From Achromobacter aloeverae (GTDB taxonomy: Bacteria > Pseudomonadota > Gammaproteobacteria > Burkholderiales > Burkholderiaceae_B), in the NCBI RefSeq assembly GCF_004121055.1, contig NZ_PYAL01000005.1, forward strand, positions 372,001 through 436,000: a stretch of DNA of 64,000 bases, written 5' to 3'. Shown here piece after piece: positions 44,422 to 53,326 of this stretch. Position 1 is the stretch's first letter. Every line of letters begins with the position of its first letter. Below the pieces are notes generated by a model. That model was not told where the DNA came from. It was given only the letters and a program-made list of their open reading frames with translations, and did no database searches. The translations under genes and the position numbers were made by a program.

Positions 44422-44544
44422 GAGTATTTCCTGGTGGATGAATGGGTGCTGCGTGTAGGAGTGGTGCTATGTACGATGCCATGCGCCGCGGCGGCGCCCT
44501 TGCGCCGTCGTGGCGACGGGGACGAACGGCGGCGCCGGCGCGCG

Positions 44545-44802
44545 TCAGGCAGCCAGCAGGGGAACCAGCTTGCCGGCGCGGTCGAGCGCGTACAGGTCGT
44601 CGCAGCCGCCGACATGGTCTTCGCCGATGTAGATCTGCGGTACCGTGCGGCGACCCGTGCGCTGCATCATGACGTCGCGCTGGGCGGGATCCTGGTCGAT
44701 GAGGATTTTCTCGATCTGCTCGACGCCGCGCTGCTTGAGCAGCGCTTCGGCGCGCGAGCAGTACGGGCAGTAGCCAGTTGCGTACATCACGACTTTCTTC
44801 AT
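44545..44802 (-). CDS. grxC: Glutaredoxin 3
   Basis: An 85-residue thiol-disulfide oxidoreductase reduced by glutathione. The dithiol active site CPYC (C12, C15) in MYATGYCPYCSRAEALL and the cis-proline loop RTVPQIYIGEDHVGGCDDL are intact, and the length is typical. It is the first of three export/redox/lipid housekeeping genes with secB and gpsA, 123 nt upstream of secB. Confidence 0.96.
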   Translation of the reverse strand: MKKVVMYATGYCPYCSRAEALLKQRGVEQIEKILIDQDPAQRDVMMQRTGRRTVPQIYIGEDHVGGCDDLYALDRAGKLVPLLAA

Positions 44803-44919
44803 TTTGCGTCTCTAGGCTTACCGTGGGATGAAGGCGGATGCCATCCTGCCCACGCAATGAATTCGGAATCGGAGGACCGGCGCCTTGGGGGCCGGTCCGT
44901 CAAGCGCTTAAAGCCTGCT

Positions 44920-44964
44920 GACTTCAGATCCACGGACTTCAAGCCCGTGGACTTCAAGCCCGCT
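44920..44964. repeat. Three 15-bp tandem units at the 3' end of the rhodanese gene
   Basis: Units at 44920-44934, 44935-44949 (GACTTCAAGCCCGTG) and 44950-44964 are near-identical. The stop codon of the minus-strand rhodanese-like gene (44954-44956) falls inside the last unit, so the repeat straddles the coding end and trailer. Confidence 0.75.
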
Positions 44965-45370
44965 GGGTAACCGGCAGGCCGGCATCGCTCCAGGCCTTCA
45001 TGCCGCCGTCCAGCGCCACCACGTCGGCGAAACCCTGGGCCCGCAGCGCCGCCACGGCCTTGGTGGCATCGCGGCCGACCTGGCCGACCACCACCAGGGG
45101 CTTGTTCTTGGGCAGCGACGCCGCCTTTTTCTCGATATCGCCAGCCGGCACGCTGCGTGCCTGGGCGATATGACCCGCCTGGAACTGTTCCACCGGCCGG
45201 ACATCCACCCAGACGGCCTGGCGCTGGTTGATCATCTGGATGGCCTCGGCGGTGCTGACGCCACCCGACCCGCCCTTGCGGGTGGACATCAGCAGCATGA
45301 CGCCGGAAACCACCGCGACCGCAAGGATGAAGATGTTGTTCTGGCTCAGCAAGAAGTGCAGAAAATCCAC
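44954..45370 (-). CDS. Membrane-anchored rhodanese-like protein lacking the catalytic cysteine
   Basis: A 138-residue YibN-like protein. An N-terminal transmembrane helix (NNIFILAVAVVSGVMLLMS) is followed by a rhodanese domain (about 45-135) with VWVDVRPVEQFQAGHIAQA. The active-site loop reads VVVGQVGRDATKA, where Gly replaces the usual catalytic Cys, so sulfur transfer is unlikely. It may be a non-enzymatic binding domain. The start is GTG 45370 with AGGA upstream; a longer frame to 45484 is not supported. It precedes grxC-secB on the same strand and diverges from gpmA. Confidence 0.85.
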   Translation of the reverse strand: MDFLHFLLSQNNIFILAVAVVSGVMLLMSTRKGGSGGVSTAEAIQMINQRQAVWVDVRPVEQFQAGHIAQARSVPAGDIEKKAASLPKNKPLVVVGQVGRDATKAVAALRAQGFADVVALDGGMKAWSDAGLPVTQRA

Positions 45371-45540
45371 GGAAGGTCCTGAAATATCACGGTTTATCCA
45401 CGATCTTCGATCGTGGAGGACGAGGCTGCGACCCCGTTCGGCTGCCAGGCAGGAAGGGGGTGTCAGCGGGCTACAAGCCGGCAATTATAAAATGAGCGCC
45501 AATCGCGGTTTTTTCAACTTCCGTTTCATGTGATCCCACC

Positions 45541-46293
45541 ATGCACAAACTTGTCCTGATGCGCCACGGCGAAAGCCAATGGAACCTCGAAAACCGTTTC
45601 ACCGGCTGGACGGACGTGGACCTGACCGAAAAGGGCCGCGCCGAGGCACGCGCCGCCGGCGAGCTGCTGAAGAAGGAAGGCTACGTCTTCGACGTCGCCT
45701 TCACATCGGTGCTCAAGCGCGCCATCCGCACCTTGTGGATCGCATTGGACGCGATGGACGCCATGTACACCCCCGTGGGCAACAGCTGGCGCCTGAACGA
45801 ACGGCACTATGGCGCCCTGCAAGGCCTGAACAAGGCGGAAACGGCCGCGAAGTTCGGCGACGAGCAGGTGCTGATCTGGCGCCGCGCCTATGCCATCGCC
45901 CCGGAGCCCATCGCCCTGGACGACGAGCGCCATCCGCGTTTCGACAGCCGCTACGCCAAGGTGCCGGCCGACCAGTTGCCCGCCACCGAATGCCTGAAGG
46001 ACACCGTCGCGCGCGTGCTGCCGTTCTGGAACGAGTCCATCGCGCCGGCGATCAAGGCGGGCCGCCGCGTGCTGGTGGCCGCGCACGGCAACAGCCTGCG
46101 CGCGCTGATCAAGCACCTGGACAACATCTCGGACGACGATATCGTCGGCCTGAACATCCCCACCGGCCAGCCGCTGGTCTATGAACTGGATGACGACCTG
46201 CGCCCTATCCGCCACTATTACCTGGGCGACCCCGCGGCGATCGAAGCCGCGATGGCCGCGGTGGCGGCGCAAGGCAAGGCGAAGAAGGCCTGA
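45541..46293 (+). CDS. gpmA: 2,3-bisphosphoglycerate-dependent phosphoglycerate mutase
   Basis: Interconverts 3- and 2-phosphoglycerate in glycolysis and gluconeogenesis. In this 250-residue protein the phosphohistidine motif [18 protein letters not shown] (H10 region), [14 protein letters not shown] and the second active-site His in [16 protein letters not shown] are all intact, and length equals E. coli GpmA (250). It is followed by envC with 5 nt between stop and start, forming the gpmA-envC-ctpA run common in Burkholderiales. Confidence 0.96.
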   Translation: MHKLVLMRHGESQWNLENRFTGWTDVDLTEKGRAEARAAGELLKKEGYVFDVAFTSVLKRAIRTLWIALDAMDAMYTPVGNSWRLNERHYGALQGLNKAETAAKFGDEQVLIWRRAYAIAPEPIALDDERHPRFDSRYAKVPADQLPATECLKDTVARVLPFWNESIAPAIKAGRRVLVAAHGNSLRALIKHLDNISDDDIVGLNIPTGQPLVYELDDDLRPIRHYYLGDPAAIEAAMAAVAAQGKAKKA

Positions 46294-46298
46294 TAGCG

Positions 46299-47840
46299 AT
46301 GCGCCTGGCTGCATCCCTGGTATGGTCGGTGGCCCTGGCGCTGCCGGCCGTGGCGTCCTGGGCCGCGCCCGCTGACCTGGAGCAGCGCCAGACCGAGGCG
46401 CAGCGCCAGCAATCGGCGCTGCGCGACCGCATCCAGTCGCTGCAGAAGACCATCGAACAGCGCGAATCGGACCGCAAGGAGGCCGCCGACTCGCTGCGCC
46501 AGTCCGAGACGGCCATTTCGCAGATCAACCGCCGCCTGGCGGAGCTGGGCCAGCAGAGCCGGCAGGCGCAGGCCGACCTGGCCAGCCTGGAAAAGCAGCT
46601 TGCCGGCCAGCAGGATGTGCTGGCGCAGCGGCGCGCGGAACTGGCGCGCCAGTTGCGCGCGCAGTACACCAGCGGCCTGTCGCCCTGGACCGCGCTGCTG
46701 TCCGGCGACGATCCCCAGCAGTTGGGCCGTAACCTGGCCTATCTGGATTATGTGTCGCAGGCCCGCGCGCAAACGGTGCAGGCCCTGCGGGAGGACCTGG
46801 ATCGCCTGGCGCAGTTGCAAGGTCGCGCCGACGCGCGCCGCGCCGAGATCGACAAGGTCGTGGCCGAGACGGCCGAACAGAAAAATGCCCTGGTGGCGCA
46901 GCAGAAGGAGCGCGCCACGGTCCTGGCGCGTATCGAAGGGCAGATCAATGCCCAGCGCGAGGAAGCCACCAAGCTGGGGCGCGACGACCAGCGCATGAGC
47001 CGCCTGATCGACGACCTGCAATCCGCCATCGAGAAGCAGGCCGAGGAGGCGCGCAAGGCCGAGGAAGCCCGCCGCAAGGCGGAAGAGGCGCGCCGGCAAG
47101 CCGAGGCCGAGGCCGCGCGCAAGGCCGACGAGGCCCGCCGCAAGGCGCAGGAAGAGGCGCGCCGCAAGGCCGAGGACGCACGCCGCAAGGCTGAGCAGGC
47201 GGAACGCACGGCCCAGTTGGCCCGCCGCGCCCAGGAACAGAAGGAAGCGACCCAGGCGCGCGAGCAGGCGGAAGCTGCCGCGCACCGTGACGCCGCCGCC
47301 GCCGCCCAGGCCGCGCGCCAGGCCGCCGAGGCCGAAGCCGCCGCGAAGGATGCCGGCCGGCCGGTGGCGCGCGGCGACCTCGAAGGCTTAAAGCCGGTTG
47401 AACCGGCCCGCCAGCCGCCCGTTGCCGCGCGGCCCCAGCCGCCGGCCGGCCAGGGGCTGCGGCGCGGCCTGCCCATGCCGGTGAGCGGCGCCACCATCCA
47501 GGGCCGTTTCGGCCTGGGGCGTCCGGACGGGGGCACCTGGCGCGGCATCGTACTGCGTGCGGCCGAAGGCACCCCGGTGCACGTGGTGGCCCCCGGCACC
47601 GTGGTTTACGCCAATTGGCTGCGCGGCTTCGGCAACCTCATCATCATTGACCATGGTCAGCAATATCTGACCGTTTACGCTTATAACCAGAGCCTGCTTA
47701 AACAGGTGGGGGACCGCGTGGCGGCCGGAGAGGCCATCGCCACGGTCGGCGCCACGGGCGGTCAAGTGGAATCGGGCCTATACTTTGAAGTTCGTCACGG
47801 TGGCGCGCCAGTGGACCCAGCCCTTTGGTTGGCCCAGTAG
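46299..47840 (+). CDS. envC: EnvC-like murein hydrolase activator
   Basis: A periplasmic division factor that activates amidases at the septum. The 513-residue protein has a signal peptide (MRLAASLVWSVALALPAVAS), long coiled coils (about 25-260), a highly repetitive Ala/Glu/Lys/Arg helix (about 245-340; units like EEARRKAE) and a C-terminal LytM/M23 domain. The zinc-ligand positions are degenerate: VYAYN and LYFEVR have Tyr where active M23 peptidases carry His, as expected for activators rather than enzymes. The stop lies 34 nt before the ctpA start. Confidence 0.92.
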   Translation: MRLAASLVWSVALALPAVASWAAPADLEQRQTEAQRQQSALRDRIQSLQKTIEQRESDRKEAADSLRQSETAISQINRRLAELGQQSRQAQADLASLEKQLAGQQDVLAQRRAELARQLRAQYTSGLSPWTALLSGDDPQQLGRNLAYLDYVSQARAQTVQALREDLDRLAQLQGRADARRAEIDKVVAETAEQKNALVAQQKERATVLARIEGQINAQREEATKLGRDDQRMSRLIDDLQSAIEKQAEEARKAEEARRKAEEARRQAEAEAARKADEARRKAQEEARRKAEDARRKAEQAERTAQLARRAQEQKEATQAREQAEAAAHRDAAAAAQAARQAAEAEAAAKDAGRPVARGDLEGLKPVEPARQPPVAARPQPPAGQGLRRGLPMPVSGATIQGRFGLGRPDGGTWRGIVLRAAEGTPVHVVAPGTVVYANWLRGFGNLIIIDHGQQYLTVYAYNQSLLKQVGDRVAAGEAIATVGATGGQVESGLYFEVRHGGAPVDPALWLAQ

Positions 47841-47874
47841 AAGCGTATCGGCAAACCAAATTCAGGATGTGTGC

Positions 47875-49359
47875 ATGGGCACTCGCAAGTATCGCAGTTT
47901 CGGTCTGGTATCGGTCGGTGTGGTTGCCGGCGTGCTGCTCAGTGTCGGAGTGACCGCCGTCGCACAGCGTGGCAGCCCCTTGCCCCTGGACGAGTTGCGT
48001 GCGTTGACCAGCGTGTTCGGCGCCATCAAGAGCAATTACGTCGAGCCCGTCGATGACAAGACCCTGATCAACAATGCCATCTCCGGCATGGTGTCGGGCC
48101 TGGATCCCCATTCCGCCTACCTGGACGCCGATGCGTATCGGGATATGCAGACGCAGACCCAGGGCGAATTCGGTGGGCTAGGCATCGAAGTTGGCGCCGA
48201 GGACGGTTTCGTCAAGGTCATCTCCCCGATCGAGGACACGCCGGCGGCGCGCGCGGGCGTGCTGGCGGGCGACCTGATCACCAAGATCGACGACACGTCC
48301 ACCAAGGGCATGGCGCTGAACGACGCGGTCAAGCTGATGCGCGGCGCGCCGAAGTCGCCGATCACGCTCACCATCCTGCGCGCCAACCAGCCGCAACCCA
48401 TCGTCCTGCACATCGTGCGCGACATCATCAAGGTGCGCAGCGTGCGCAGCAAGATGCTGGACGGCGGCGTCGCCTATGTGCGTATCGCCCAGTTCCAGGA
48501 AAAGACCGGGTCCGACCTGGCGCGCCAATTGACGGACCTGGGCGCGAAGCAGCCGCCCAAGTACCTGGTGCTGGACCTGCGCAATGACCCGGGCGGCCTG
48601 CTGACCAGCGCCATCGGCGTGGCCGGCGCGTTCCTGCCCAACGATGCGCTGGTGGTGTCCACCGATGGCCGCACGCCCGACGCGCGCCACAAGTACCTGG
48701 CCACGCCGGCGGAATATGCCCGCGGCGAAAGCAACTATCTGTCCGGCCTGCCCGCCTGGGTCAAGACCGTGCCCATGGTCGTGCTGGTCAACGTCGGTTC
48801 GGCGTCGGCGTCGGAAATCGTTGCGGGCGCGCTGCAGGATCACAAGCGCGCCAAGGTGATGGGCAATCGCACCTTCGGCAAGGGTTCGGTGCAAGTCATC
48901 CTGCCGCTGACCGAGGACACGGCCATCAAGCTGACCACGTCGCGCTACTTCACGCCCAACGGCCGTTCCATCCAGGCCACCGGCATCGAACCCGACTACG
49001 TGGTGGCCGACACCGCCGAAGGCGACCTGTTCCGCCTGCCGCGCGAAGCCGACCTGCAGCACCATCTGGATAATCCGCTCCAGCCCAAGACGGAGTTCAA
49101 GTCCAACGCGGCCGACATCACCGGCAATCCGCCGACCAAGATTTTCGAGTTCGGCGGCAAGGACGACTTCCAGTTGCAGCAGGCCATCAATTCGCTGGAA
49201 GGCAGGCCGATCCAGAAGGCCCAGCCACGCACCGCGTCCAACCAGGATGCGAAGGATGCCACCGCGGCGGCCGCCAAGGCAGGCGCGTCGGCGCCGACCG
49301 CGCCGACCGAGCGCATGATCATCACGCCGGACGGAGTGCAGCCCCGCAAGGCGAAGTAA
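47875..49359 (+). CDS. ctpA: S41-family C-terminal processing peptidase
   Basis: A 494-residue periplasmic serine protease. After an N-terminal membrane anchor or signal (FGLVSVGVVAGVLLSVGVTAV) come a PDZ domain (about 90-180; GGLGIEVGAEDGFVKVISP) and the S41 catalytic domain. The Ser lies in NVGSASASEIVAGAL and the Lys in NRTFGKGSVQVI, the Ser/Lys dyad of Ctp enzymes. The C-terminal Ala/Thr-rich tail is low complexity. In this envC-ctpA setting a role in cell-wall hydrolase turnover is likely. Start chosen at ATG 47875; a frame from 47785 overlaps envC. Confidence 0.95.
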   Translation: MGTRKYRSFGLVSVGVVAGVLLSVGVTAVAQRGSPLPLDELRALTSVFGAIKSNYVEPVDDKTLINNAISGMVSGLDPHSAYLDADAYRDMQTQTQGEFGGLGIEVGAEDGFVKVISPIEDTPAARAGVLAGDLITKIDDTSTKGMALNDAVKLMRGAPKSPITLTILRANQPQPIVLHIVRDIIKVRSVRSKMLDGGVAYVRIAQFQEKTGSDLARQLTDLGAKQPPKYLVLDLRNDPGGLLTSAIGVAGAFLPNDALVVSTDGRTPDARHKYLATPAEYARGESNYLSGLPAWVKTVPMVVLVNVGSASASEIVAGALQDHKRAKVMGNRTFGKGSVQVILPLTEDTAIKLTTSRYFTPNGRSIQATGIEPDYVVADTAEGDLFRLPREADLQHHLDNPLQPKTEFKSNAADITGNPPTKIFEFGGKDDFQLQQAINSLEGRPIQKAQPRTASNQDAKDATAAAAKAGASAPTAPTERMIITPDGVQPRKAK

Positions 49360-49374
49360 ACGGTTCGCGTCGAC

Positions 49375-50124
49375 ATGGACGACCAGCAGTTACTGCGTTA
49401 CGCGCGCCATATCCTGCTCGACGAGCTGGGTATCGAAGGCCAGGAAGCCTTCCTGGGCGCGCGGGCCCTGGTGGTGGGCGCCGGCGGGCTGGGTTCGCCG
49501 GCCGCCATGTACCTGGCCAGCGCCGGGGTCGGCCACATCGTGCTGGCGGACGACGATATCGTCGAACTGAGCAACCTGCAGCGCCAGTTGCTGCATGCCA
49601 CCGATCGCCTGGGGCAGTCCAAGGTGGCTTCCGGGCGCGCCACCTTGCAGGCGCTCAATCCCGATGTCGACGTGCGGATCATCGAGCGCCGCCTGCTCGA
49701 CGCCGACCTGGATGAACAGGTCGCCGCCGCCGATGTCGTGCTGGACTGCTCCGACAATTTCACCACCCGTCACCAGATCAACCGGGCCTGCGTGCGGCAC
49801 CGCAAGCCGCTGGTCTCCGGCGCGGCCATCCGCTTCGATGGGCAGGTCGGCGTCTTCGATCTGCGCGACGATGCCGCGCCGTGCTACCACTGCCTGTTTC
49901 CCGAAGCCGACGATGTCGAAGAGGCCAATTGCGCCACCATGGGCGTGTTCGCGCCCTTGGTGGGCATCATCGGCAGCATGCAGGCCGCCGAGGCGCTCAA
50001 GCTGCTGGCGAGCCTGGGCACCAGCCTGTCGGGCCGCCTGCTGCACCTGGACGTGCGCAATATGCAGTGGCGCAGCATGAACGTGCCGCGCGATCACGAG
50101 TGCGCCGTGTGCGCCGGCCGCTGA
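49375..50124 (+). CDS. ThiF/MoeB/HesA-family E1-like adenylyltransferase
   Basis: Activates a ubiquitin-like sulfur-carrier protein (ThiS or MoaD type) by adenylating its C-terminal glycine. The 249-residue protein shows the ATP motif GAGGLGSPAAMYLASAGVG near 35-53, RQLLHATDRLGQSKV, LDCSDNFTTRHQINRAC, structural zinc cysteines in CYHC and ECAVCAG, and the Cys in ANCATMGVFAPLVG. Whether it serves thiamin or molybdopterin synthesis cannot be decided here; no carrier gene is adjacent. It follows ctpA by 15 nt. Confidence 0.9.
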   Translation: MDDQQLLRYARHILLDELGIEGQEAFLGARALVVGAGGLGSPAAMYLASAGVGHIVLADDDIVELSNLQRQLLHATDRLGQSKVASGRATLQALNPDVDVRIIERRLLDADLDEQVAAADVVLDCSDNFTTRHQINRACVRHRKPLVSGAAIRFDGQVGVFDLRDDAAPCYHCLFPEADDVEEANCATMGVFAPLVGIIGSMQAAEALKLLASLGTSLSGRLLHLDVRNMQWRSMNVPRDHECAVCAGR

Positions 50125-50153
50125 TCCCGAATTCCTATCCCCGGGCGTAGAAC

Positions 50154-51563
50154 ATGACGAAGAATATTGCTTCCCAACTCGTCGAGGCGCTGGGCGCCGA
50201 CGTGGTCACCATCGATCCCGACGGCATCGCGCCGTGGCTATCCGACTGGCGCGGTATCTACAAGGGGCAGGCCCAGGCGGTGGTGCGTCCGCGCACCGTC
50301 GAGCAGGTATCGCGCTGCCTGGCCCTGTGCCAGCACGTCGGCGTGCCGGTGGTGCCGCGCGGCGGCAATACGGGGCTGTGCGGGGGCGCCACGCCGGACG
50401 GGTCGGCCGATAACGTGATCCTGTCGCTGGATCGCATGAACGCGGTGCGGTCGCTGGATACGGTGGCCAATACGCTGGTGGCCGAGGCTGGCTGCATCCT
50501 CGGCAACTTGCGCCGCGCGGCGCAGGACGCCGGCCGCCTGCTGCCCCTGAGCCTGGCGGCCGAGGACTCCTGCCAGATCGGTGGCAACCTGGCCACCAAC
50601 GCCGGCGGCGTGAACGTAGTGCGCTACGGCATGACGCGCGAACTGGTGCTGGGCGTGGAAGCCGTGCTGCCCAACGGCGAAGTCTTCCACGGGCTGCGCC
50701 CCCTGCGCAAGGACAACACGGGTTATGACCTCAAGCAGTTGTTGATCGGTTCCGAGGGCACGCTGGGCGTGATCACCGCGGCCTCCCTGCGCCTGCTGCC
50801 GCGCGCGGACGTGCGCGCCGTGGTGCTGGCGGCCGTCTCCTCTTCGCAGCAGGCGCTGCAATTGTTCGAGCTGCTGTACGGACAATGCGGCGCCCGCCTG
50901 CAGGCCTTCGAATTCTTCACGGGCGCGTGCGTGGACCTGGTGCTTACGCATGCCGCCGGCGTGCAGGAGCCGTTCGCGCAGCGCTATCCGGCCTATGTGC
51001 TGGTGGAGCTGGCGGACAGCGTCGACGAAAACGGGCTGGGCGCCTTGCTGGAGGCCGTCATGGGCCAGGCCCTGGAGCAGGAGCTATGCCTGGACGCGGC
51101 GGTATCGGCGTCCCTCAGCCAGTTGCAGGCCTTGTGGAAGCTGCGCGAGGAGATTTCCGAAGCGCAGCGTGCCGACGGCCCGCATCTCAAGCACGATATT
51201 TCGCTGCCGATCGAGGACATACCGGCCTTCATGGCATCCTGCGAAAAGCGCCTGCAAGCCGTGGACGCCGGCGTGCGACCCTTTATCTTCGGCCATTTCG
51301 GCGACGGCAACCTGCACTACAACATTTCGCGTCCCGCCGGCGCGCCCAGCACCTGGGCCGCCGAACAGGGCGAGGCGATCACCGCCGAAGTGATGGACGA
51401 AGTCATGCGCTACAACGGCAGCATCAGCGCCGAGCATGGCATCGGACAGCTCAAGCGCGAGTACTTCCATCGCTACAAGCATCCCCTGGAGTTGCGCTTG
51501 ATGCAGGACATCAAGAAGCTGCTCGATCCGGCCGGGATCATGAATCCGGGCAAGCTGCTGTAG
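50154..51563 (+). CDS. FAD-binding 2-hydroxyacid dehydrogenase (GlcD/D2HGDH-like)
   Basis: A 469-residue VAO/PCMH-type flavoprotein. The FAD domain occupies about residues 40-220, with VPRGGNTGLCGGATPDGS, LSLAAEDSCQIGGNLATNAGG and GSEGTLGVITAASL. The substrate domain carries FGHFGDGNLHYNISRP and the FAD-oxidase_C ending NGSISAEHGIGQLKREYF with DPAGIMNPGKLL. The closest family comprises D-2-hydroxyglutarate and D-lactate dehydrogenases, which deliver electrons to electron-transfer flavoprotein or quinone. The exact substrate is uncertain. It ends 25 nt from a convergent gene. Confidence 0.9.
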   Translation: MTKNIASQLVEALGADVVTIDPDGIAPWLSDWRGIYKGQAQAVVRPRTVEQVSRCLALCQHVGVPVVPRGGNTGLCGGATPDGSADNVILSLDRMNAVRSLDTVANTLVAEAGCILGNLRRAAQDAGRLLPLSLAAEDSCQIGGNLATNAGGVNVVRYGMTRELVLGVEAVLPNGEVFHGLRPLRKDNTGYDLKQLLIGSEGTLGVITAASLRLLPRADVRAVVLAAVSSSQQALQLFELLYGQCGARLQAFEFFTGACVDLVLTHAAGVQEPFAQRYPAYVLVELADSVDENGLGALLEAVMGQALEQELCLDAAVSASLSQLQALWKLREEISEAQRADGPHLKHDISLPIEDIPAFMASCEKRLQAVDAGVRPFIFGHFGDGNLHYNISRPAGAPSTWAAEQGEAITAEVMDEVMRYNGSISAEHGIGQLKREYFHRYKHPLELRLMQDIKKLLDPAGIMNPGKLL

Positions 51564-51588
51564 CAGGGGCCCGCGTAGCGCGCAAACC

Positions 51589-52545
51589 TCAGGGCTCGAT
51601 CGGCGGCAGTTCGCTTTCGATCAGCGCCAGCGCCGCGCGCAGGGTTTGCGCATAGCGCGCCTTTTCCGCCGCGATGGTTTCCGGCGTCCACTTGAAGAAG
51701 CCTTCACCCGTCTTCATGCCCAGCTTGCCGGCCGCCACCCGTTCCGTGAGGACGGGGAAGGGGCCATCGGCCTTGGACAAGGAAGGGTAAGTGGTGGCGG
51801 TGGCGGCGCAATGGACTTCCAGGCCGGCGTGGTCCCGCTGCAGGATGGGCCCCGCGGCGAGAAAGCGGAAGCCGAAGCCGAAGCGCACGGCGGCGTCGAC
51901 GTCCTCGGCGCTGGCCACGCCATCCTGCACCAGCGCGAAGGCTTCGCGCGTCAATGCGTGCTGCAGGCGGTTGCCGAGAAAACCCGGCACGTCCTTGCGC
52001 ACCAGTACCGGCACCATGCCGCAGCGGCGCATGAAGGCATGCAAGGCATCGCCCGCGGCTGGATCAGTGTCGGCCGATAGCACCACCTCCACCAGCGGCA
52101 CCAGGTGCGCCGGCATGAAGAAGTGCAGGCCCAGCATGCGCTGGCGCGTCGGCAGGCCGGCGCCGATCTGGCTGATGGGAAAGCTGGAGCTGTTGCTGGC
52201 CAGCAGGGCCTGGGCCGGCGCCAGCTTCACCAGCTCCGCGAACAGCGCCTGCTTCAGGGGCAGCGATTCCGGTATGCATTCGATGACCAGGCGCACATCG
52301 GGCCAGGCCACCGCGTCCAGGGCCGCCACCACCTGCACGCCTGCGGCATGCCGTTCCAGCCCGCGCTGCGCGAGATTCGCGCGCACGCTGTCGAGGATGC
52401 CCGCATGGCGCGTGGCGTCACGCTCGACGACCGTCACGCGGCAGGCGGCGCGCGCCAGCACCACGGCGACGTCCGCGCCCATGGTGCCGCCGCCGACGAC
52501 GACGGCATGGCAGGCGGAGGGGGCGGGCAGGATGGCTGGACTCAT
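51589..52545 (-). CDS. 3-hydroxyacyl-CoA dehydrogenase-family protein
   Basis: A 318-residue NAD-dependent dehydrogenase. The Rossmann motif VVVGGGTMGADVAVVLARA is at residues 15-33; CIPESLPLKQALFAEL, SNSSSFPISQIG and the catalytic-His region LGLHFFMPAHLVPLVEVV are clear, followed by the 3HCDH C-terminal domain from about 185 (DVPGFLGNRLQHALTREA). Stand-alone proteins of this size act on 3-hydroxyacyl-CoA or on L-carnitine and L-gulonate. The start is ATG 52545 with GGAGA; upstream frame overlaps the GntR gene region. Its promoter is likely shared with the GntR/IlvD unit. Confidence 0.9.
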   Translation of the reverse strand: MSPAILPAPSACHAVVVGGGTMGADVAVVLARAACRVTVVERDATRHAGILDSVRANLAQRGLERHAAGVQVVAALDAVAWPDVRLVIECIPESLPLKQALFAELVKLAPAQALLASNSSSFPISQIGAGLPTRQRMLGLHFFMPAHLVPLVEVVLSADTDPAAGDALHAFMRRCGMVPVLVRKDVPGFLGNRLQHALTREAFALVQDGVASAEDVDAAVRFGFGFRFLAAGPILQRDHAGLEVHCAATATTYPSLSKADGPFPVLTERVAAGKLGMKTGEGFFKWTPETIAAEKARYAQTLRAALALIESELPPIEP

Positions 52546-52595
52546 GTGTGGTCTCCGGATGAACAGCTTGGGATACGGGTGCGGCCTGGCGGCAT

Positions 52596-53294
52596 TCAGG
52601 CCGCGGGCGGATCGGCCAGGTGCCGGTTCGCCGCGAGATAGGCGTCGCGCGACGGCCGCAGGTGCGCACGGCACAAGGCCACCAGGTCTTCCCGGCGCCC
52701 TTCGCGCAGGGCTTCTATCATGGCCCAGTGCTCGTGCCTGGCCTGGCGGCGGTATTCGGACGTCACCAGCGTGCCAAAGCGTATCGGGTGCGTCTGGCGC
52801 GCGTATTCGTGTATGGCGCGCACCAGCACGCCATTGCCGCACAGGCCGAACAGGGCCTGGTGGAAGCGCAGGTTGCTGCGAAAAACCTGGCGCGGATCCT
52901 CGGCGTCGACGGCGGCATCGTGCTCGTGCTGGATCTCGATGAGGGCATGCAGGGCCTCGGGGCTGGCGGGGCAGGGCACCAGCCGCGCCGCCTGCGTCTC
53001 CAGCAATTCGCGCATGTCATACAGTTCGATGACTTCGCGCGGCGCGAAGGACCGCACCTCGGAGCCGATGTTCTTGCGTCTCTCGGCCAGCCCCAGCCGC
53101 GCCAGTTCAACGAGCAGCTCGCGCACCGCGTGGCGCTTGAGGTCGAAGCGCTGCATCAGATCGTCTTCGATGAGCCGTTCGCGCGGATGCAGGCGGCCCA
53201 GCACGATGTCTTCTTCCAACGCCTGCACGGCCCGTTCCAGCGCCGTCTGTGCGGCAGGTTGGGCGAAATCGGGCGTATCGGCAAGACGGGACAT
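52596..53294 (-). CDS. GntR-family regulator, FadR/FCD subfamily
   Basis: A 232-residue regulator with an N-terminal winged HTH (EDDLMQRFDLKRHAVRELLVELARLG) and an all-helical FCD ligand domain with metal-binding His/Asp residues (SNLRFHQALFGLCGN, YRRQARHEHWAMIEALREG). FCD regulators commonly control sugar-acid or organic-acid catabolism. Start chosen at ATG 53294; a TTG at 53330 would overlap the dehydratase stop by 4 nt and is possible. It lies between the dehydratase and dehydrogenase genes on the same strand, and palindromes upstream of the dehydratase are candidate binding sites. Confidence 0.9.
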   Translation of the reverse strand: MSRLADTPDFAQPAAQTALERAVQALEEDIVLGRLHPRERLIEDDLMQRFDLKRHAVRELLVELARLGLAERRKNIGSEVRSFAPREVIELYDMRELLETQAARLVPCPASPEALHALIEIQHEHDAAVDAEDPRQVFRSNLRFHQALFGLCGNGVLVRAIHEYARQTHPIRFGTLVTSEYRRQARHEHWAMIEALREGRREDLVALCRAHLRPSRDAYLAANRHLADPPAA

Positions 53295-53326
53295 GGTCGA
53301 TCGGGTACGGCTGGGCGGGGGTGGCG

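Noticed and set aside
47041-47350. Repetitive Ala/Glu/Arg-coding region as a mobile or tandem-repeat element
   Set aside because: It is the expected coiled-coil helix of EnvC with degenerate repeats; similar segments are common in this family.
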